A stretch of DNA of 64,000 nt, taken from assembly GCF_036850765.1 (NCBI RefSeq), contig NC_089498.1, forward strand, positions 71,092,305 to 71,156,304. The letters are read 5' to 3'. Below, in pieces: positions 43,390-53,357 of this stretch. Position numbers and translations under genes: made by a program. Position 1 is the stretch's first letter. Each line of letters begins with the position of its first letter. The DNA comes from Saccopteryx bilineata (Eukaryota > Chordata > Mammalia > Chiroptera > Emballonuridae). The notes below the pieces were generated by a model. It had not been told where the DNA came from. It saw only the letters and a list, made by a program, of their open reading frames with translations, and did no database searches.

Positions 43390-44210
43390 TATATTCTCTT
43401 GATCTTAGGAAGGACCAGGCTCTCTTTCAAACTAACCAATCAACTTCCCAATCCTTATGGGCTGGTGTTGTGCCCTCCCACTAACCAATACATTTCCTAG
43501 ATCTCTGGGGTTCTGTTTCTTATCCAGTCTGATCCTTTGCCTAGACTGGACAGACAGGCCTCTGTGGTTGCCATCTAGGCTCTTATTGTGCATGCCTCAT
43601 AGTAGAAGGACCATCCCCCTGTGACATCTTGGCTTCTCCTGAGCATGTGCCTTGCAGAGGGATTTCCCCTTTATTGTTTTATCTTTTCTTGGGTAATCCT
43701 AGCTAATTACCAGTACCAGTCCTTCCTGCCCTATTCAGGGGGGTTAGGTCCTGAGGGTGAGGATGCAGTGGTCCCCTGGGGAGCCAATGAAGGCTGCAAC
43801 TTTGTAGTGAAGCAGGCCAAATATCTGAGTCAGTGTCCCACTATATTATTCTTAATGTCTGATTCTCTGAGCTCCTTTCCTTTATTAATACTATCTACCT
43901 ATGCTAACAGTATCATTAACATTACAGAAAGATCAATCAGTACTGTATCATGCACTGATGCCATGACAATTCTGGAAAGGACCAAGTAAGGTAAAAAGTT
44001 CCCCCTTCCCCTTTGGAAGGCCATGCCTCAGTTGCTCTGCCTCTACTCCACCCAGATCTACTCCTTCATGAGTTCCTTTCCACTAGCCCAAAATATAAGC
44101 CTAGCCCTGAAGCCCTTCTGGCGACTCACTTCTCAGTCTGCCTGCACTCCCTATGTGAATTTCACTTTAATCAAATATTTGCGCTTTGCTGACTTGTTCT
44201 GCCTTGATAT
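43390..44210 (+). repeat. LTR-like repeat, family N (copy 1)
   Basis: Shares a co-linear block with 58470-58960: 'ggaccaggctctctttcaaa' vs 'agaggcaggctttctttta', 'gtgccctcccactaaccaat' vs 'gtgccctccccttatccaat', 'gtgcatgcctcatag' vs 'gcacatgcctcatag'. It ends around 'cactttaatcaaatatttgc', reminiscent of an LTR polyadenylation region. A 122-codon frame here (43621-43989) has no family match. Confidence 0.5.
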
Positions 44211-44261
44211 TGATTTCTTTCTTCCTTCCTCTCTCCCTTTCTCTCTCTCTCTTTATTTATT

Positions 44262-44458
44262 TATTTTTATAACTTTTTTTTTTTAGATTTTATTTATTCA
44301 TTATAGAGAGGGGAGAGAGAGAGAGAGAGAGAGAAGGGGGGAGGAGCAGGAAGCATCAACTCCCATATGTGCCTTGACCAGGCAAGCCCAGGGTTTTGAA
44401 CCGGCAACCTCAGCGTTTCCAGGTTGATGCTTTATCCACTGTGCCACCACAGGTCAGG
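44262..44458 (-). mobile_element. SINE type A, minus (stack 5)
   Basis: 'attttatttattcattatag' tail, (ag)n, 'gttttgaaccggcaacctca', head 'ccaccacaggtcaggc'. Flanked by 'ctctttatttattt' at 44249 and 44459. Confidence 0.94.
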
Positions 44459-44473
44459 CCTCTTTATTTATTT

Positions 44474-45130
44474 TTAACGAGAGAGGCAGACAGACAGGGT
44501 GAGAGATGAAAAGCATCAACATAGTTTTGGCACTTTAGTTGTTCATTGATTGCCTTCTCATATGTGCCTTTACGGGGGGGCTCCAGCTGAGCCACCGACC
44601 CCTTGCTCAAGCCAGCAACCTTGGGCTTCAAGCCAGCCATATCTACGATCCCACACTAGCCAGTGACCCTGCGCTTAAGCTGGTGAACTCTTGCTCAAGC
44701 CAAATGAGCTCGCACTCAAGTCAGCAACCTCGGGGTTTAGAACCAGGGTCCTCAGCATCTCAGGTCAATGCTCTATCCCAGGGGTCAGGAACCTCTATGG
44801 CTTGTGAGCCAGATGTGGCTCTTTTGATGGCTGCATCTGGCTCGCAGACAAATCTTTAATTAAAAAAAATAATAATAACATTAAAAATATAAAACATTCT
44901 CATGTATTACAATCCATTCATTTCCTACCGCTCATGTTCATGGTTGACTGGAGCCAATCACAGCTGTCCTTCGGGACAACACCAAATTTTTATTGGATAA
45001 TGCATAACGTACACGGGTCGTTGTATGGCTCTCACGGAATTACATTTTAAAATATGTGGCATTCATGGCTTTCTCAGCCAAAATGGTTCCCGACCCCTGC
45101 TCAATCCACTGCGCCATCACCTGGTCAGGC
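44474..45130 (-). mobile_element. SINE type B, minus, split by a hAT
   Basis: Left part 44474-44778 ('gagagaggcagacagacagg', 'gttgttcattgattgccttc') breaks in 'gctctatcc'. Right part 45100-45130 continues 'ccactgcgccatcacctggt' to the head 'caggc'. The hAT at 44779-45099 lies exactly between. Confidence 0.93.
44779..45099. mobile_element. Non-autonomous hAT element, family 2
   Basis: Ends 'caggggtcaggaacc' and 'ggttcccgacccctg' are inverted repeats. TSD 'ctctatcc' / 'ctcaatcc' (7 of 8). Interior 'ggctcttttgatggctgcat' and 'cattcatttcctaccgctca' match, in opposite orientation, the copy at 59065-59375. Confidence 0.93.
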
Positions 45131-46322
45131 TAGAATTTTTTCTTTTGTGGACATAAAACTTGGACACTGCTGCTGGGTTGAGGCCTCCGATGGCCTCCCC
45201 ATGAATCTTGGGCATCACCTTGAAATATAAACACACCTCCATTTAGGTAATTCTCTAGAGTTTTCTCACTGTTAGGTTAACTATTGTTAACCTAAAGATA
45301 AAAGGCCAAAGTGAGAGGCAGCAACATCTATTTGAGATAAAAAGAGAATAGTAATTCAAGAAGCACTGATTCAGGCAGAAACCCATATAGAGTTCCAGTT
45401 AGAAGGTGCTGCTAAACTAACATCGTGATGCTTGTTTTTAATTTTCAGTTCATAGTCATCAGTCCAGTAGTCATAACATTTGCTTTCCTATTGTCTTTGC
45501 GAATAGTTCTTTGAGACACAGTGTTGCTTTAGGACTAGTCCAAAGGTTATTTTGTCCTGTTTTAACATTCCAAAGGTTTGCGGTATAAGATGTGCAAGGC
45601 AGTGCTATATGATGGCAGCTTGACTCCATTTTAAAGTGGCTCCATTTATATTATTTTTTATATGATATAGTTATAAATTCGCTTAACTGAGGATCCCAAC
45701 ATTCCAGCAACGTTTGCCAGAAAGCTTCAACTCTTGCTAACAGTGTGCTCCATTGGGCCACTTTGGAAGCAGAAGGGATGCATGACTTCCATGACCCAGC
45801 AGCCTGTGTTGCTCCAGGCAGTTCCTTAAGAACTGGCTTAGCTCGTCTATGTCTGAGTTGAGGCACCGTGCTTTGGGCTGCCAGGCTTAAAGCCTGAGGT
45901 GGCAGTGGGAGGTTGAGGGGGTAGTTGGTGATGTGAGCAGACATTGAGAAAATCTTCAGCATGTTGGTAGCGGGAGTACTGGCTCTTTGAAACCCAAGTG
46001 AGTGAGGAACAGAGTATGTGCGTGTGTTCTGAGTGGGGTTGGGGAGCCGTGTCTGTGTTGAGGCAAAGGGAGAGGCCAGATGACCTCTGCTGATGGACCC
46101 TGGGCACACAACGTGATATGCACAAGCCCACACCCTTTCTACCAGAATTAATCTGAGAAAACGTCTGTTTGTCCTGGGTCAAAGGTACAGTAATGGATGG
46201 CTTAGTGGAAGTAAGTAGGTGGTCGGCTCCTGGAAGCAGTGATCAGATGACCCTCACATGTAGAGGTTAGAGCTGCTGATATTAAGCAAGACCTGCAGCC
46301 TCTTTTAAGATTTCTCAGGGTG
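45131..46322. other. Unassigned; LTR-like pieces
   Basis: 45165-45265 repeats the end of family M copy A. A perfect 10-bp stem (45272-45281 with 45286-45295, loop tatt) follows. 45590-45650 'ggcagcttgactccatttta' looks like part of an ERV LTR. A 160-codon minus-strand frame at 45651-46133 has no recognisable domain and no start context that I can support. Confidence 0.4.
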
Positions 46323-46324
46323 TA

Positions 46325-46448
46325 GCCTGACCTGTGGTGGCGCAGTGAGATAAAGCGTCAACCTGGAACACTGAGGTCACCGGTTCAAAACACTAAGCTT
46401 GCCTGGTCAAGGCACATATGAGTGTTGGTGCTTCCTGCTCCTCCCCTC

Positions 46449-46497
<49 letters not shown>

Positions 46498-46521
46498 TCC
46501 TCTCTGAAAAAAAAATTGAAT
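46325..46521 (+). mobile_element. SINE type A, plus
   Basis: Head 'gcctgacctgtggtggcgca', long (tc)n tract 46451-46500, A tail. TSD 'taagatttctcagg' on both sides. Confidence 0.95.
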
Positions 46522-46689
46522 AAGATTTCTCAGGTTGGCAAACTTTCCATTTCATTTCTAAGGCAATGACCTTGTGACAATATGCTAAAGCTCTGCCAAG
46601 GCAGAGTCACCTCTGCCCAGATTTAACATGAAGACGTCTGCACTGAAGAAAAGGGAATTCACATTCCTAAAATTGAGAAGTTTGTCTTT

Positions 46690-47032
46690 GTTTGTTTATT
46701 TATTTATTTACAGGGACAGAGAGAGAGTCAGAGAGAGGGACAGATAGGGACAGACAGACAGGAAAGGAGAGATATAAGAAGCATCAATCATTAGTTTCTT
46801 GCTGCGACACCTTAGTTGTTCATTGATTGCTTTCTCACATGTGCCTTGACCGCAGGCCTTCAGCAGACTGAGGAACCCCTTGCTGGAGCCAGCAATCTTG
46901 GGTCCAAGCTGGTGAGCTTTGCTCAAGCCAGATGAGCCCGTGCTCAAGCTGGTGCGACCTCGGGGTCTCGAACCTGGGTCCTTCCACATCCCAGTCCGCC
47001 GCTCTATCCACTGCGCCACCGCCTGGTCAGGC
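46690..47032 (-). mobile_element. SINE type B, minus
   Basis: (tttg)/(ttta) tail, 'acagggacagagagagagtc', head 'ccgcctggtcaggc'. TSD 'gagaagtttgtcttt' perfect on both sides. Confidence 0.96.
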
Positions 47033-48302
47033 GAGAAGTTTGTCTTTAACGTGTCTAACAGCTTAGAAGTGCTTCTCAGTAAAACTACATTTATGTGAAT
47101 TGTATCCCCAGAGTGGCTTTTATCTTTTAGAAGTTAATATTTCAGGAGGCCAGGAGAGTCTGTAATCAAGTTGAAAGCAGCTGGAGCATGCAGACAGTCT
47201 GGGAGCAGTGAAAGGGACCATTGATGCAGAAGTGCAGTGATGCTTTCCAGACTGGGGCATGAGCAGTTCAGAGGTGGGAGAGAGGGTGGCTGACTGCGCT
47301 GAGCGGCCCTGCTGAGGCAGCACCTCTGGTCATGGCTTCTGGGGAAGATCCTGTCCCTTACTCTGAGTCACCAACCCCCACTGTCATCAACAGGAGGGGA
47401 GCAGACAGGGCTGCAGTTTTTGTCATGCTTTTGGTAAAGTATATATGTGTGCGTGTGTACAGTCTGGGATAAAAGGCAGCGTTAAGTGTGTTCTCATCTC
47501 ATGATTTAATTAAGTAGACCTTTCTCCCAGCTCCCATCACCACAGAATTCTCCAGTCATTGGTGCAGGACGCCTCTGCTGGGCTCAATCTTCCAACACAC
47601 AGACACCCCCCCACCCCCAAAACCTGGGGCCTGGATGGATCCAGGCTCTTTCGAGACCAATTGCTCCTTTCTTCCACAAATGGCAAGGATTCCCCACCTC
47701 TGAAATATAAGTGGGGTTATTCATTATTTGTCTCTTTAAATCCTGAGTTAATCTTACATTGATGTTAACTGTGATACTGCCTTTGGGCTCCATTTCACAA
47801 GTTTTCCTTTCGGGAGAGATTGAAAGGCATCCTGTTCTCAGGGCTGTAACTGTAGATACCCATTCTGAGAGTGGGTTGTACAGCTGTGATAGTTCTTATC
47901 TTCCCCTCTGTGATTTCTACATACAATAAGCAAATCCTTCCTCATCAGGGGAAGAGTGCCTACTATAACCTTTTTCGTACAAGTTTCCCTGGCAGTTAAA
48001 AATTAGCAGCATGAGCGTAGCCTAGACTTGACGCGGTACGGGCAAAGCAGTCAGAGTCCTGACGGTCTATTCTGTAGATACCTGTCAGGATGTCATTTTA
48101 GTTTCACAGCAGTTAAGATGCTAAAATGCAAGCATTGGCTGGTATAAGACCCAGAAGTTGTAATCAGGGCTTTGTTAAGACAAAGATTTCTGCCCACAGC
48201 AGAAATTATGAGGAGGAAATAAATGTCAAATGCCTTTGACTAAGTATTTTGGTTAGAGATGTGTTTTGTGGCATGAACAAATGAACAGTAGATTTGTCTT
48301 TT
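47033..48302. other. Single-copy-looking sequence
   Basis: About 1.27 kb without a repeat I can name. Short frames only (47559-47762 and similar). A small (tg)n near 47445-47457. Confidence 0.45.
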
Positions 48303-48735
48303 TTTTTTTTTAGTGAGAGAGACAGAGAGGAACAGATAAGAACAGACAGGCAGGATGGGAGAGAGATGAGAAGCATCAGTTCTTTGTTGTGGCACCTTAG
48401 TTATTCATTGATTACTTCTCATATGTGCCTTGACTGGGGGGCTACAGCAGAGCGAATGACCCCTTGCTCAAACCAGCAACCTTGGGCTCAAGCCAACGAC
48501 CTTGGGCTTCAAGCCAGCAACCTTTGGGCTCAAGCCAATGACCTTGGGTTTCAAGCCAGCAACCTTTGGGCTCAAGTCAGCAACCATGGGGTCATGTCTA
48601 TGATCCCATGCTCAAGCCAGTGACCCTGCACTCAAGCTGATGAGCCCATGCTCAAGCCGGTTACCTTGAGGATTCAAATCTGGGTCCTCTGTGTCCTAGT
48701 TTAATGCTCTATCCACTGCGCCACCACCTAGTCAG
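48303..48735 (-). mobile_element. SINE type B, minus, with expanded internal tandem
   Basis: Tail 'agtgagagagacagagagga', head 'accacctagtcag'. The centre (48465-48625) carries at least six imperfect copies of a 'caagccagcaacctttgggc' unit, the longest such array in the window. TSD 'agatttgtctt' / 'agatttgtgtctt'. Confidence 0.93.
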
Positions 48736-48941
48736 ATTTGTGTCTTAATAAAAAGTTCGGAGGCAGTCAGCTGGGCTCAGCACACTAGCTCAGCAAAGCC
48801 CAGGCAACTGGGCTCTTTGTTTTGACTTTCCCTTCCTTAGTGGGTGGTTTTGACGTCATGCTTGTCATCTCATAGTCACAAGATGGCTGCATCCTCTTCA
48901 ACATTCAAGCTGGAAAAAGGAATCAAAACTGAAAGGGTAGC
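48736..48941. other. Unassigned sequence
   Basis: Short unique-looking stretch between two SINEs, no feature seen. Confidence 0.4.
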
Positions 48942-49325
48942 CCTGGCTGGTTGGCTCAGCGGTAGAGCGTCGGCCTGGCGTGCGGAAGTCCCGGGTTCGA
49001 TTCCCAGCCAGGGCACACAGGAGAGGTGCCCATCTGCTTCTCCACCCCCCCCCTCCTTCCTCTCTGTCTCTCTCTTCCCCTCCCGCAGCCGAGGCTCCAT
49101 TGGAGCAAAAGATGGCCTGGGCACTGGGGATGGCTCCTTGGCCTCTGCCCCAGGCGCTAGAGTGGCTCTGGTCGCGACAGAGCGACGCCCCGGAGGGGCA
49201 GAGCATCGCCCCCTGGTGGGAGTGCCGGGTGGATCCCGGTCGGGCGCATGCGGGAGTCTGTCTGATTGCCTCCCTGTTTCCAGCTTCAGAAAAAATACAA
49301 AAAACAAAAACAAAAACAAAAAAAC
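48942..49325 (+). mobile_element. SINE type C, plus, near-consensus
   Basis: The only plus-strand type C copy. Head 'ccctggctggttggctcagc' with an A-box-like 'tggctcagcggtagagc' and a perfect B box 'ggttcgattcc' at about 48995, i.e. an intact-looking internal RNA polymerase III promoter. Tail of aaaac units. TSD 'ctgaaagggtag' on both sides. Many CpG dinucleotides are retained, which suggests a recent insertion. Confidence 0.96.
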
Positions 49326-49338
49326 CCTGAAAGGGTAG

Positions 49339-49799
49339 CTCTGGTCAGATAGGTCTGTTGGTTAGAGCAGTGGTCCCCAACCTTTTTTGGGCCACAAACC
49401 GGTTTGATGTCAGAAAATATTTTCACGGACCAGCCTTTAGGGTGGGACGGATAAATGTATCACGTGACCGAGACAAGCGTCGAGAGTGAGTCTTAGACGG
49501 ATGTAACAGAGGGAATCTGGTCATTTTTTAAAAATAAAACATCGTTCAGACTTAAATATAAATAAAACAGAAATAATGTAAGTTATTTATTCTTTCTCTG
49601 CGGACCAGTACCAAGTAGCCTACGGACTACTACCAGTCTGCGGCCCGGGGATTGGGGACCACTGGGTTAGAGCATTGTACTGAAGCGCTGAGGTTTCCGA
49701 TTTGATCCCAGTTCAGGGCACATACAGGAACAGATCGATTGATGTTCCTGTCTCTCCTCTATCTTCCTATTTTTCTCTCTAAAATCAATAAATAAAGGT
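49339..49799 (+). mobile_element. SINE type D, plus, split by a hAT
   Basis: Left part 'ctctggtcagataggtctgt' to 'ggttagag'. Right part from 49665 'ggttagagcattgtactgaa' through 'gatcccagttcagggcacat' to 'aatcaataaataaa'. The hAT lies between. Confidence 0.9.
49368..49664. mobile_element. Non-autonomous hAT element, family 3
   Basis: Ends 'cagtggtccccaacc' and 'ttggggaccactg' are inverted repeats. Perfect 8-bp TSD 'ggttagag' (49360-49367, 49665-49672). Interior 'cagaaaatattttcacggac' and 'gaatctggtcattttt' match, in opposite orientation, the copy at 60187-60515. Confidence 0.96.
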
Positions 49800-50319
49800 G
49801 TTTTATTGTTGGTTTGGTTTTTGGGTTTTTTTAAATGAAAGGGCAAAAGATGAAGGAAGGGCCTTTTCCTTGAGAGGGCTCTCCAGGCAATGCCAGCCTT
49901 TATCTCGTTAACCACAATCATGTCTGCTAGTTTACAGTGAGTCTGGGAAGTCGGGTAATACACTCTCCTGCCTCCACAGTAGAGGAAGGCAAGGAAAAAG
50001 GAGATTGGGAATATGTCTTACATGTGCCAGTCCTACAATATCTGCCACAGGGGTCACAATAAAATATTACCAAATAGAACAAAGCTTTGCCAACATTAAT
50101 TGTCTTTTCCTAGATTTTCTCCAGATCATGGTCAGGACTGGTATCTGGTCAATTAGGCTATGAGAATTGGGTAAACAAAAGTCAAAAATGGCTAAGAAAT
50201 CTCTCCATGTGCAAACTAATGCCTTACAAGAAAAACTTGATGTACTAATAGTGACATGGACCAAGGGATGATTAAGTTTAATGTCCCTATTTTGGGAAGA
50301 AAAGTTAAAGAGTGCCAGT
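49800..50319. other. Unassigned sequence
   Basis: No repeat or gene recognised; a G/T-rich run at 49803-49830 follows the SINE tail. Confidence 0.4.
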
Positions 50320-50545
50320 ATTGGTAGAATAACTGATGTGTGTCAAATCTTATTCCAGGTACTTTTGGATATTTTCCCACAATAACCTTTGAGCCAGATA
50401 CTGTTAATCATGTTGAACCGTTATGGTCACTAATGACAACTTGAAGAGGGCACACGGTCTGTAAGTAGAAGTGGAGGATTTGAGTCCAGGTCTGCCTGAC
50501 CAATTCCAGGGCTCCTTTTATTATCCTGTGCTGCCTTAGGTACCC
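50320..50545 (+). repeat. MIR SINE
   Basis: 'tcttattccaggtacttttg', 'cacacggtctgtaagtagaa', 'tggaggatttgagtccaggt' follow the MIR order in the plus direction at high divergence. Confidence 0.65.
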
Positions 50546-50689
50546 CAAGGCTCCACAGGGACACATCTGGCTCTTTCTTATGATAGTCCTGCCCTAACAT
50601 CTACCCTCTTCTTAGAATAGCATTCATGAGGAGGACCCAGGAATACTGAGTCCCAATCTTACCAATTGTAGCCCTATTGTTGGGTTATG

Positions 50690-50805
50690 ATTGCCTCTAA
50701 GCGCTGTTCTTCCACTAGAATCAGAGCCCCTTGAGGGCAAGGACTGTGTCCTCTTCATTGTTGAATACCCAGTGACTACCATACAGTAGGTACTCAATGA
50801 ATATT
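50690..50805 (+). repeat. L2 3' end
   Basis: 'ccccttgagggcaaggactg', 'catacagtaggtactcaatg', 'aatatttgctcaatg' match the L2 3' end pattern closely. Confidence 0.8.
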
Positions 50806-50896
50806 TGCTCAATGAGGAACAAAGAACTTTGCTATTACTATCAGTTTTTAAAGTACCTAATGCTATATATACTATGGTAGCCACTTATTAAATTTT

Positions 50897-50902
<6 letters not shown>

Positions 50903-50928
<26 letters not shown>

Positions 50929-51287
50929 TTTTTTTGTATTTTTCTGAAGTCAGAAGTGGGGAGACAGAGAGACAGACTCCTGCATCTGCCTGACTAGGAT
51001 CCACCCATCATGCCCACCAGAGGGCGATGCTCTGCCCATCTGAGGTGTTGCTTCATTCTAACCTGAAGCCATTCTAGCACCTGAGGCAGAGGCTATGGAG
51101 CCATCCTCAGCACCTAGGCCAACTTTGCTCCAATGGAGCTTTGGCTGCAGGAAGGGAAGAGACAGACAGAAAGGAGAAGGGGAAGGGTGGAGAAGCAGAT
51201 GAGCGCTGTGTGCCCTGGCTGGGAATTGAACCCGGGACTTCCACTCACCATGCCAACATGCTACCACTGAGCCAACCGGCCAGAGCT
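50903..51287 (-). mobile_element. SINE type C, minus, old
   Basis: (tttc)n tail, 'gtatttttctgaagtcagaa', head 'gccaaccggccagagc'. TSD 'attaaatttttctt' / 'gttaaatttttctt'. Many CpG sites decayed to TG/CA. Confidence 0.93.
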
Positions 51288-51646
51288 TGTTAAATTTTTC
51301 TTAATTGATCCATGAAGGAAAGAGAATGTATCTCCCTCTGATGGGATCAGAGAATAATTCATGGGAGAGCCAGTCAGTATTTAAGCCAGGCTCATGACAG
51401 GACTTTTAAATACTTAGGTGTGGGGAAGAGTGCTTTAGGTGGAAGAAATAAGGACATGGTTGTAGAGATGAGAAAGTACAGACTTTCAGGGAGAGGTCAG
51501 TTTGAATGGAGAGAAGTCTTAACTGAAGGGTAATAATAGGTATTGCAGAAAAGGGATGGTTGCCAAATATGATTGGGGAGCATTGTTTTAAATAGGTTGT
51601 TCATTATAGTTCTCAAAGCCTTTAACAGTGCCACTGTGACTCCTAG
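51288..51646. other. Unassigned sequence
   Basis: No gene or repeat recognised. Confidence 0.4.
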
Positions 51647-51739
51647 CAGCATTTCTCAAAGATTCAACCTCGGAACCTTTTTTCTTGCAGAGTATTTCAT
51701 GGAATGAATTTCCCACAGGATACATTTTGGGAAATGCTG
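51647..51739. mobile_element. Possible short old hAT (Charlie-type) element
   Basis: Ends 'cagcatttctcaaa' and 'tttgggaaatgctg' are inverted repeats with one mismatch. At 93 bp it would be an internally deleted copy. No convincing TSD. Confidence 0.45.
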
Positions 51740-51850
51740 ATCTAGATCAGCCCCTCATTTATAGACAAGGGAACTGGGAGCCAGAGAGGTGACTTACTCA
51801 GAGCCACTAGCTCTGGAGTAGAACCCTATCAGATTGCTAGACCTCCAATG
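51740..51850 (+). repeat. MIR SINE fragment
   Basis: 'tagacaagggaactgggagc', 'cagagaggtgacttactcag', 'agccactagctctggagtag' follow the MIR 'gaggaaactgaggc...cacagctagtaag' region. Confidence 0.6.
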
Positions 51851-51887
51851 TAATGCTCATTTGTAACATAAGACTATGTGTATATAG

Positions 51888-51998
51888 CCTGACCTGTGGT
51901 GGCGCAGCGGATAAAGCATCGAACCGGAACGCTGAGGTTGCTGGTTCGAAACCCTGGGCTTGCTTGGTCAAGGAACATATGGGAGTTGATGCTTCTTG

Positions 51999-52033
<35 letters not shown>

Positions 52034-52089
52034 TTCTCTCTCGCTCTCTTTCTCTCTAAAATGAATAAATAAAATAAAAATTAAAAAAA
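51888..52089 (+). mobile_element. SINE type A, plus
   Basis: Head 'gcctgacctgtggtggcgca', 'ggttcgaaaccctgggcttg', (tc)n, A-rich tail. TSD 'aagactatgtgtatata' on both sides, perfect 17 bp. Confidence 0.96.
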
Positions 52090-52189
52090 AAGACTATGTG
52101 TATATAAAGGACAGCTTCTTCAATACAAGGAACTTTTATTTACCTTTATTTAAACAACCTTGGGCTAAAATTTTTGCCGGGTTTTGTAC

Positions 52190-53031
52190 AGTGTTGTTTT
52201 TTTTTTTTTCTGGGACGTCTTTTTCTTCTGTGCAACCTCCTCTTCTGGTTTAAGAACAACCTGCTCTTTTTGTGTGTGTGTGTGACAGAGTCAAAGAGAT
52301 AGAGAGGAGGACAGACAGGGACAGACAGGCAGGAAGGGAGAGAGATGAGAAGCATCAGTTCTACATTGCAATTCCTTAGTTGTTCATTGATTGCTTTCTC
52401 CTATGTGCCTTGACCTGGGGGCTACAGCAGAGCGAGTGACCCCTTGCTCAAGCCAGTGACCTTGGGCTTCAAGCGAGCAACCTTTGGGCTCAAGCCAGCA
52501 ACCAGTGGGTCATGTCTATGATCCCACGCTCAAACCGCTGACCTCGGTGTTTTGAACTTGGGTCTTCTGCATCCCAGTCTGACACTGTATCCACTGCGCC
52601 ACCACCTGGTCAGGCAACTTTCTCTTTTTCAGTGAGGATCCTCTCAATGCGGCAGGGAGAGCTCAGGGTTAATCTGCCCGTAAACTTTGTAAATTCTGTA
52701 CCGTGTCAGTGTCTTGGGAGCTTTGTTCATTTGAATGTGCTAGAGAATCTACATCTAAACGCTTAGGTTCAGCATTACTCTCTGCATTTTTAAGTGTCCA
52801 GCAAAAATTCAGCACTTTTGGGGCCACCAAATCTGTGTTCAGTCTCACTGTTTGGCCTGGGCACACCTACCATCTCCACCGTTATAATGACAGATTGGCA
52901 CACATTGCTTCTGTAAAGTGACATCCTTCAGATACTTGGCGGTTTTTCAGATATGCCTACCCTTGATGGCCTGGGAAGTTTCTGAACTGTTCTTCAAGTG
53001 AATATGAAGAGTTGAACTCTTCATTAGCATG
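52190..53031 (-). pseudogene. RPL17P: Processed RPL17 pseudogene, split by a SINE
   Basis: Intronless minus-strand copy of the 60S ribosomal protein L17 mRNA. Reading down from 53031: DNA like 'tcatgctaatgaagagttc' (the codons before the RVHF region), then 'caggccatcaagggta', 'aagtatctgaaggatgtcac' (KYLKDV), 'tacagaagcaatgtgtgcca' (LQKQCVP), then in the frame 52669-52866 'LKNAESNAE' and 'LDVDSL', then 'gagctctccctgccgcattg' (SPCHIE). A type B SINE (52275-52613) interrupts it; beyond it 'aaaccagaagaggaggttgc' (KPEEEVA) continues to about 52190. The first dozen codons are missing, a small deletion precedes SPCHIE, and the frame is broken several times. The 3' end is too diverged to place the poly-A. 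Confidence 0.92.
52275..52613 (-). mobile_element. SINE type B, minus, in RPL17 pseudogene
   Basis: (gt)n and 'gacagagtcaaagagataga' tail, head 'accacctggtcaggc'. Minus-strand flanks 'aaaaagagaaagttg' / 'aaaaagagcaggttg' form the TSD from the pseudogene. Confidence 0.94.
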
Positions 53032-53357
53032 ATTTTTTTGGGGGGTGGTTACCAGATCAAGTGAATAGTGAATCATTTTCAGAGGTCACCTCAGGCTGCT
53101 TATGGGAAGAGTTGTACAGTAGTGTTTTATATTTGCCACCATGACTGAGCAATGAGAGCTACCCATCTCTGTCACTGCTTGTATGGCCTCCAGCATCTCA
53201 GGAAGAGGGTTCATCCTAAATCAGTCCCAGGTTTGCCTGGAGGGCGAAGAGGGGATGTTTTCCTGCATGGTCATTTTTAGGGAGATACAGGGACTACAGC
53301 ACTTTATAGTCTGTGCCACTCCCCTCAGCTATTCCTTGCCCCCAACCCTTATTCCTG
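53032..53357. other. Unassigned sequence
   Basis: Unique-looking flank of the pseudogene. A 90-codon frame 53183-53455 runs into the LTR and has no family match. Confidence 0.4.

Noticed and set aside
43621..43989. 122-codon plus-strand frame with two hydrophobic stretches
   Set aside because: Lies in LTR-like family N sequence; no recognisable motif, and the homologous region at 58.5 kb does not keep the frame.
45651..46133. 160-codon minus-strand open frame
   Set aside because: No domain, no credible start or splice context, and it lies among LTR-like pieces. Kept only as a note.
48942..49010. Possible functional tRNA gene (good A and B boxes)
   Set aside because: It is the head of a type C SINE with CT-rich body, A-rich tail and TSD; the cloverleaf is not completed by a proper acceptor stem.
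48876..49338. Overlapping long frames on both strands (147, 164 and 116 codons)
   Set aside because: GC-rich type C SINE is low in stop codons in several frames; no coding signal beyond that.
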